A DNA stretch of 15,920 nucleotides from CAWEPK01 sp049521495 (GTDB taxonomy: Bacteria; Desulfobacterota; Syntrophorhabdia; Syntrophorhabdales; WCHB1-27). The stretch is from positions 1 through 15,920 of the forward strand of contig JBEKOT010000070.1 of assembly GCA_049521495.1 (NCBI GenBank), written 5' to 3'. The translations under genes were made by a program, and so were the position numbers. Of the stretch, positions 13,965 to 15,920 are shown one piece after another; position 1 is the first letter of the stretch; each line of letters begins with the position of its first letter. The notes beneath the pieces were generated by a model. The model was given only the letters and a program-made list of their open reading frames with translations. It was not told the DNA's origin and did no database searches.

Positions 13965-14198
13965 TCACTCTCCGCTGATCCCCGGGATGATCTCTCGGGG
14001 GTATCGGCATAATTTCCACTCGCAACCGTTCCACATACGGTCGGGAACAATCGTTCCTCTGACTATGTCCAAGATAAGGGAAGCAAAAAGATGGGAAGGA
14101 GTCGGATGAGCGTCGGCGCTTCCGGCTGGACGTCCGTGGTCGGCAAGGGTAAATAATATCTTGCCGAGCGTCTCCCGTTCTGGTAGCATGTGCAACAA
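13965..14198 (-). pseudogene. Possible coding remnant, inverted relative of the 13582-13640 segment
   Basis: A minus-strand frame of 77 codons with no SD before its TTG codons. It contains PTPSHLFASLILDIVRGTIVP. The plus-strand frame at 13582-13640 reads PSPFPLLSLLFDIVKERIVP, and the aligned codons differ partly at synonymous positions (GAC/GAC, ATC/ATA, GTT/GTC, CCA/CCC). The two segments point towards each other and flank the basic-protein gene. The family is not recognised; it may be a decayed small gene. The rest of 13950-14268 shows nothing else of note. Confidence 0.3.
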
Positions 14199-14268
14199 TT
14201 GAAGCAGCGTGGCTCATTTTTTACCGGTTGTCACAGCTTCCCGAGTTTATCGCGATCCGGAGGATGCC

Positions 14269-14994
14269 ATGAAGGTGATGGGAGTTTTTGCAGTTGTCTT
14301 TTGCGTGGTTGGGTTGGGCCTCTGCCAGGCGGCCGAGACAGGCGAGTTAAAGGATGCGGCAAAGGCCGGAGGTCTTGCCGCGAACGCAGGAACGAAGTAC
14401 GACATCCTCCTCGAAAGCCTGCTTAAGCGTGTGCAGAGCAAGGACCCGTCATTGGGGGATAAGGGGGCAGCATCAAAGGCGTTTAAGGAGCTAAGGTTCG
14501 CTTATGCCGAGACCCCCCAATACAATCCGTACGGCGGGGTAAAAGTTGAAGTAAGCCCTGTCATGTGGGAGGCCGTCAAGAACAAGAAATACGAAGAGGC
14601 CCTCCAATGTGCGGAGAAAATCCTGAAAGAGAATTTCGTCGATATCGACGCCCACATGGTCGCCTCCACGGCTTGCCGGAAAACAGGAAATCAGGAAAAG
14701 GCGGATTACCATGCCGTCATCGTCAACTCACTGATACTATCCATATTGGAAGATGGGGGGGACGGGAGCAAGCCTGAGACGGCAATGGAGGTGATATCGA
14801 CGGATGAGGAATACTCCATCCTCAACTATGCGGGACTCAGGGCGGGCTCGCAAGCTGTTTTGCAAACAAACGGGCACTATTATGACAAGTTTACCACGGT
14901 TGATCGCGCATCAGGTAAGACATTCGAGATCTATTTCTGCATAGACAAGCCATATACCCGGCTTCAAAGTTCCTTTAAAACGCCCCATAAGTGA
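14269..14994 (+). CDS. Secreted DUF4919-family protein
   Basis: A 241-residue exported protein. The ATG at 14269 is chosen because GGAGG lies 5 nt upstream and it opens a signal peptide (MKVMGVFAVVFCVVGLGLCQA, cleavage near residue 21). An earlier in-frame start at 14209 would bury the signal peptide. The mature part follows the DUF4919 plan: KYDILLESLLKRV, then FKELRFAYAETPQYNPYG (about 72-89) with the diagnostic L-R-x-x-Y...Y-N-P-Y, then the helical FVDIDAHMVASTACRKTG, the segment SILEDGGDGSKPETAMEVI, and EEYSILNYAGL. It ends in a beta region that closes with FEIYFCIDKP. The central helices look TPR-like. The family has no established function that I can state. It is followed 158 nt later by the redoxin gene on the same strand. 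Confidence 0.85.
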   Translation: MKVMGVFAVVFCVVGLGLCQAAETGELKDAAKAGGLAANAGTKYDILLESLLKRVQSKDPSLGDKGAASKAFKELRFAYAETPQYNPYGGVKVEVSPVMWEAVKNKKYEEALQCAEKILKENFVDIDAHMVASTACRKTGNQEKADYHAVIVNSLILSILEDGGDGSKPETAMEVISTDEEYSILNYAGLRAGSQAVLQTNGHYYDKFTTVDRASGKTFEIYFCIDKPYTRLQSSFKTPHK

Positions 14995-15152
14995 TGGCAG
15001 GTGGCGGCCGAAGCGAGGAACCCTTTGTCGAGGGGAAAAACTATTGAAGGAGAGGGAGTAGCGGATTCCGTGGTACTATCTTGGACAGTGAGCGGCTGCG
15101 GGCTTAGATTAGAAGAAAGGATTGGAAGATCAATCATGTCAGGAGGTGTAGC

Positions 15153-15860
15153 ATGGCACGGGAAGCAGTCAAACTGTTAGATACGGGGGATAGCTTTCCC
15201 AACCTTGATTTCAGTCTGATCAGCGGGAAAAGGATTGTCGTTCCTCAAGATTTGGGCAAAGGATGGCGCATTCTGCTCGTATATCGCGGTCACTGGTGAC
15301 CGATCTGTCGTCAACAGTTGGTTGACTTTGAAAAAGCCGCCGACGAGTTTCGGAAGATGGATATAGCACTCGTAGCGGGGTCCGTGGACAGTCTCGAAGA
15401 TACCCGCAAAATGGCTGAGGAACTCAAGATTTCTTTTCCTCTCGCATACGGTCTTAATGCCAAAGAGATATCGCGTAAGACGGGCGCTTTCTATGAGGGC
15501 GAGAAGGGATACCTCCAGCCAAGCGGTTTTGTGATCAATCCGGACGGGAAGATAGCGAACGCCGTCTACGCTACAATGGCAATCGGTCGCCTTGGCGCGA
15601 AGCCTTGGCGCGAAAGACTGCGTCGGGCTTGTCTCGTATTTAAGGAAGACCTGAGCCAGCGAAAAGGGGTGTCTTCAGTATTCTGCCACCGTCTGCGACG
15701 ACTCGTAGGTCTGGGCGTTCGCAAGTTAGGGGTCAGCCAAGCGGACTTATCACGCTTGTCACGAATATCGTCCGTCAGCAGTCACATTTTCAGTCAGGCG
15801 CGGAAAGGAGCTTGCGAGCAAGAAGGAGTATTTCCTGGTATAGGAAGGGGCGGAAAGTAA
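15153..15860 (+). CDS. Redoxin (AhpC/TSA-like), putative selenoprotein with in-frame UGA; 3' end frameshifted
   Basis: A thioredoxin-fold peroxiredoxin-like protein. The ATG at 15153 has a perfect AGGAGGTG 4 nt upstream. The N-terminus (LLDTGDSFPNLDFSLISG) is the usual redoxin entry. Then VYRGHW is followed by TGA (15297-15299, codon 49) and PICRQQL. In relatives this motif is YRGHWCPxCRxQL, so the stop replaces the catalytic cysteine, and reading it as selenocysteine gives U-P-I-C. The frame continues with clear redoxin sequence (ALVAGSVDSLEDTRKMAEEL, FPLAYGLNAKEISRKTGA, PSGFVINPDGKIANAVY). After K150 a 13-bp tandem duplication shifts the frame into 85 unrelated residues ending at 15860. With one copy removed, the end reads AKDCVGLVSYLRKT and stops at 15654 (162 residues). 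The alternative is a pseudogene with two lesions. Confidence 0.8.
15310..15326 (+). promoter_or_regulatory. Candidate bacterial SECIS stem-loop
   Basis: GTCAAC (15310-15315), loop AGTTG, GTTGAC (15321-15326): a perfect 6-bp stem directly downstream of the in-frame TGA at 15297-15299. The apical loop starts 16 nt after the TGA and has G as its second base. Known bacterial SECIS elements lie inside the coding region, with an apical loop some 16-37 nt after the UGA and a G at one of the first two loop positions, where SelB binds. No obvious lower stem is seen. Confidence 0.6.
15590..15615 (+). repeat. 13-bp tandem duplication causing a frameshift
   Basis: CCTTGGCGCGAAG (15590-15602) is followed directly by CCTTGGCGCGAAA (15603-15615). 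Thirteen bases is 3n+1, so the duplication changes the reading frame of the redoxin gene. Deleting one copy restores IGRLGAKDCVGLVSYLRKT and a stop at 15652-15654. It is either a genuine slippage-type mutation or an assembly/sequencing artefact. Confidence 0.8.
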
Positions 15861-15920
15861 AAATCTAAAGGCCGTCCCTCGCGTTGCCCAGTCGTTATTG
15901 CTTTGAATGTCCGTCCCGGC

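Noticed and set aside
15318..15860. Redoxin starting at the TTG at 15318
   Set aside because: No SD precedes this TTG, it lies inside the SECIS-like stem-loop, and the frame upstream through the TGA to the ATG at 15153 encodes the missing N-terminal half of the redoxin domain.
1..15920. CRISPR arrays, tRNA or rRNA genes
   Set aside because: No regularly spaced repeat array longer than three short units and no cloverleaf or rRNA-like segment was recognised on either strand.

Overview
The window is a GC-rich bacterial chromosome segment (roughly 60% by eye) with strong Shine-Dalgarno (SD) sites and some TTG starts. It carries a maltooligosaccharide-to-trehalose pathway, a TPP-enzyme/flavoprotein/permease operon, and a redoxin gene whose catalytic cysteine codon is TGA, which implies selenocysteine use. 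This mix would fit a Deltaproteobacteria/Desulfobacterota-type anaerobe. That placement is inference; the window has no rRNA or other marker gene.

Layout. (1) 1-263: purine-rich intergenic DNA with imperfect repeats. (2) 264-5089, minus strand: a tight four-gene operon, read TPP-dependent decarboxylase/synthase-like enzyme, FAD oxidoreductase, multi-spanning permease, universal stress protein, with gaps of 16-21 nt. A promoter-like sequence about 235 bases upstream overlaps a perfect TGGTATACCA palindrome. The substrate is unknown. (3) 5657-10542, minus strand: treZ and treY, overlapping by 4 nt, which together make trehalose from the reducing ends of maltodextrins. Three CTGTCTC copies lie exactly 20 bp apart upstream. 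(4) 10865-12064, plus strand: a small two-TM protein and a PD-(D/E)XK-nuclease-like protein that seems to lack its catalytic residues. Each is followed by a copy of the same inverted-repeat element. (5) 12065-14268: a repeat-rich accessory patch with a truncated pseudogene, a duplicated 64-bp 3' cassette, a 31-residue lysine/alanine-rich basic protein, and a minus-strand pair of secreted proteins, one a 43-residue mature peptide with eight cysteines. (6) 14269-15860, plus strand: a secreted DUF4919 protein and the redoxin.

The most notable signal is the redoxin at 15153. Its active-site motif reads G-H-W-TGA-P-I-C-R, with the stop exactly where relatives have the catalytic Cys. A 6-bp stem with a G-containing loop begins 10 nt after the TGA, which matches the geometry of a bacterial SECIS. 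Downstream, a perfect 13-bp tandem duplication shifts the frame. Removing one copy restores a family-like C-terminus ending at 15654. The gene is therefore either a selenoprotein with a recent frameshift (or assembly error), or a gene in decay that happens to have a stop at the catalytic codon.
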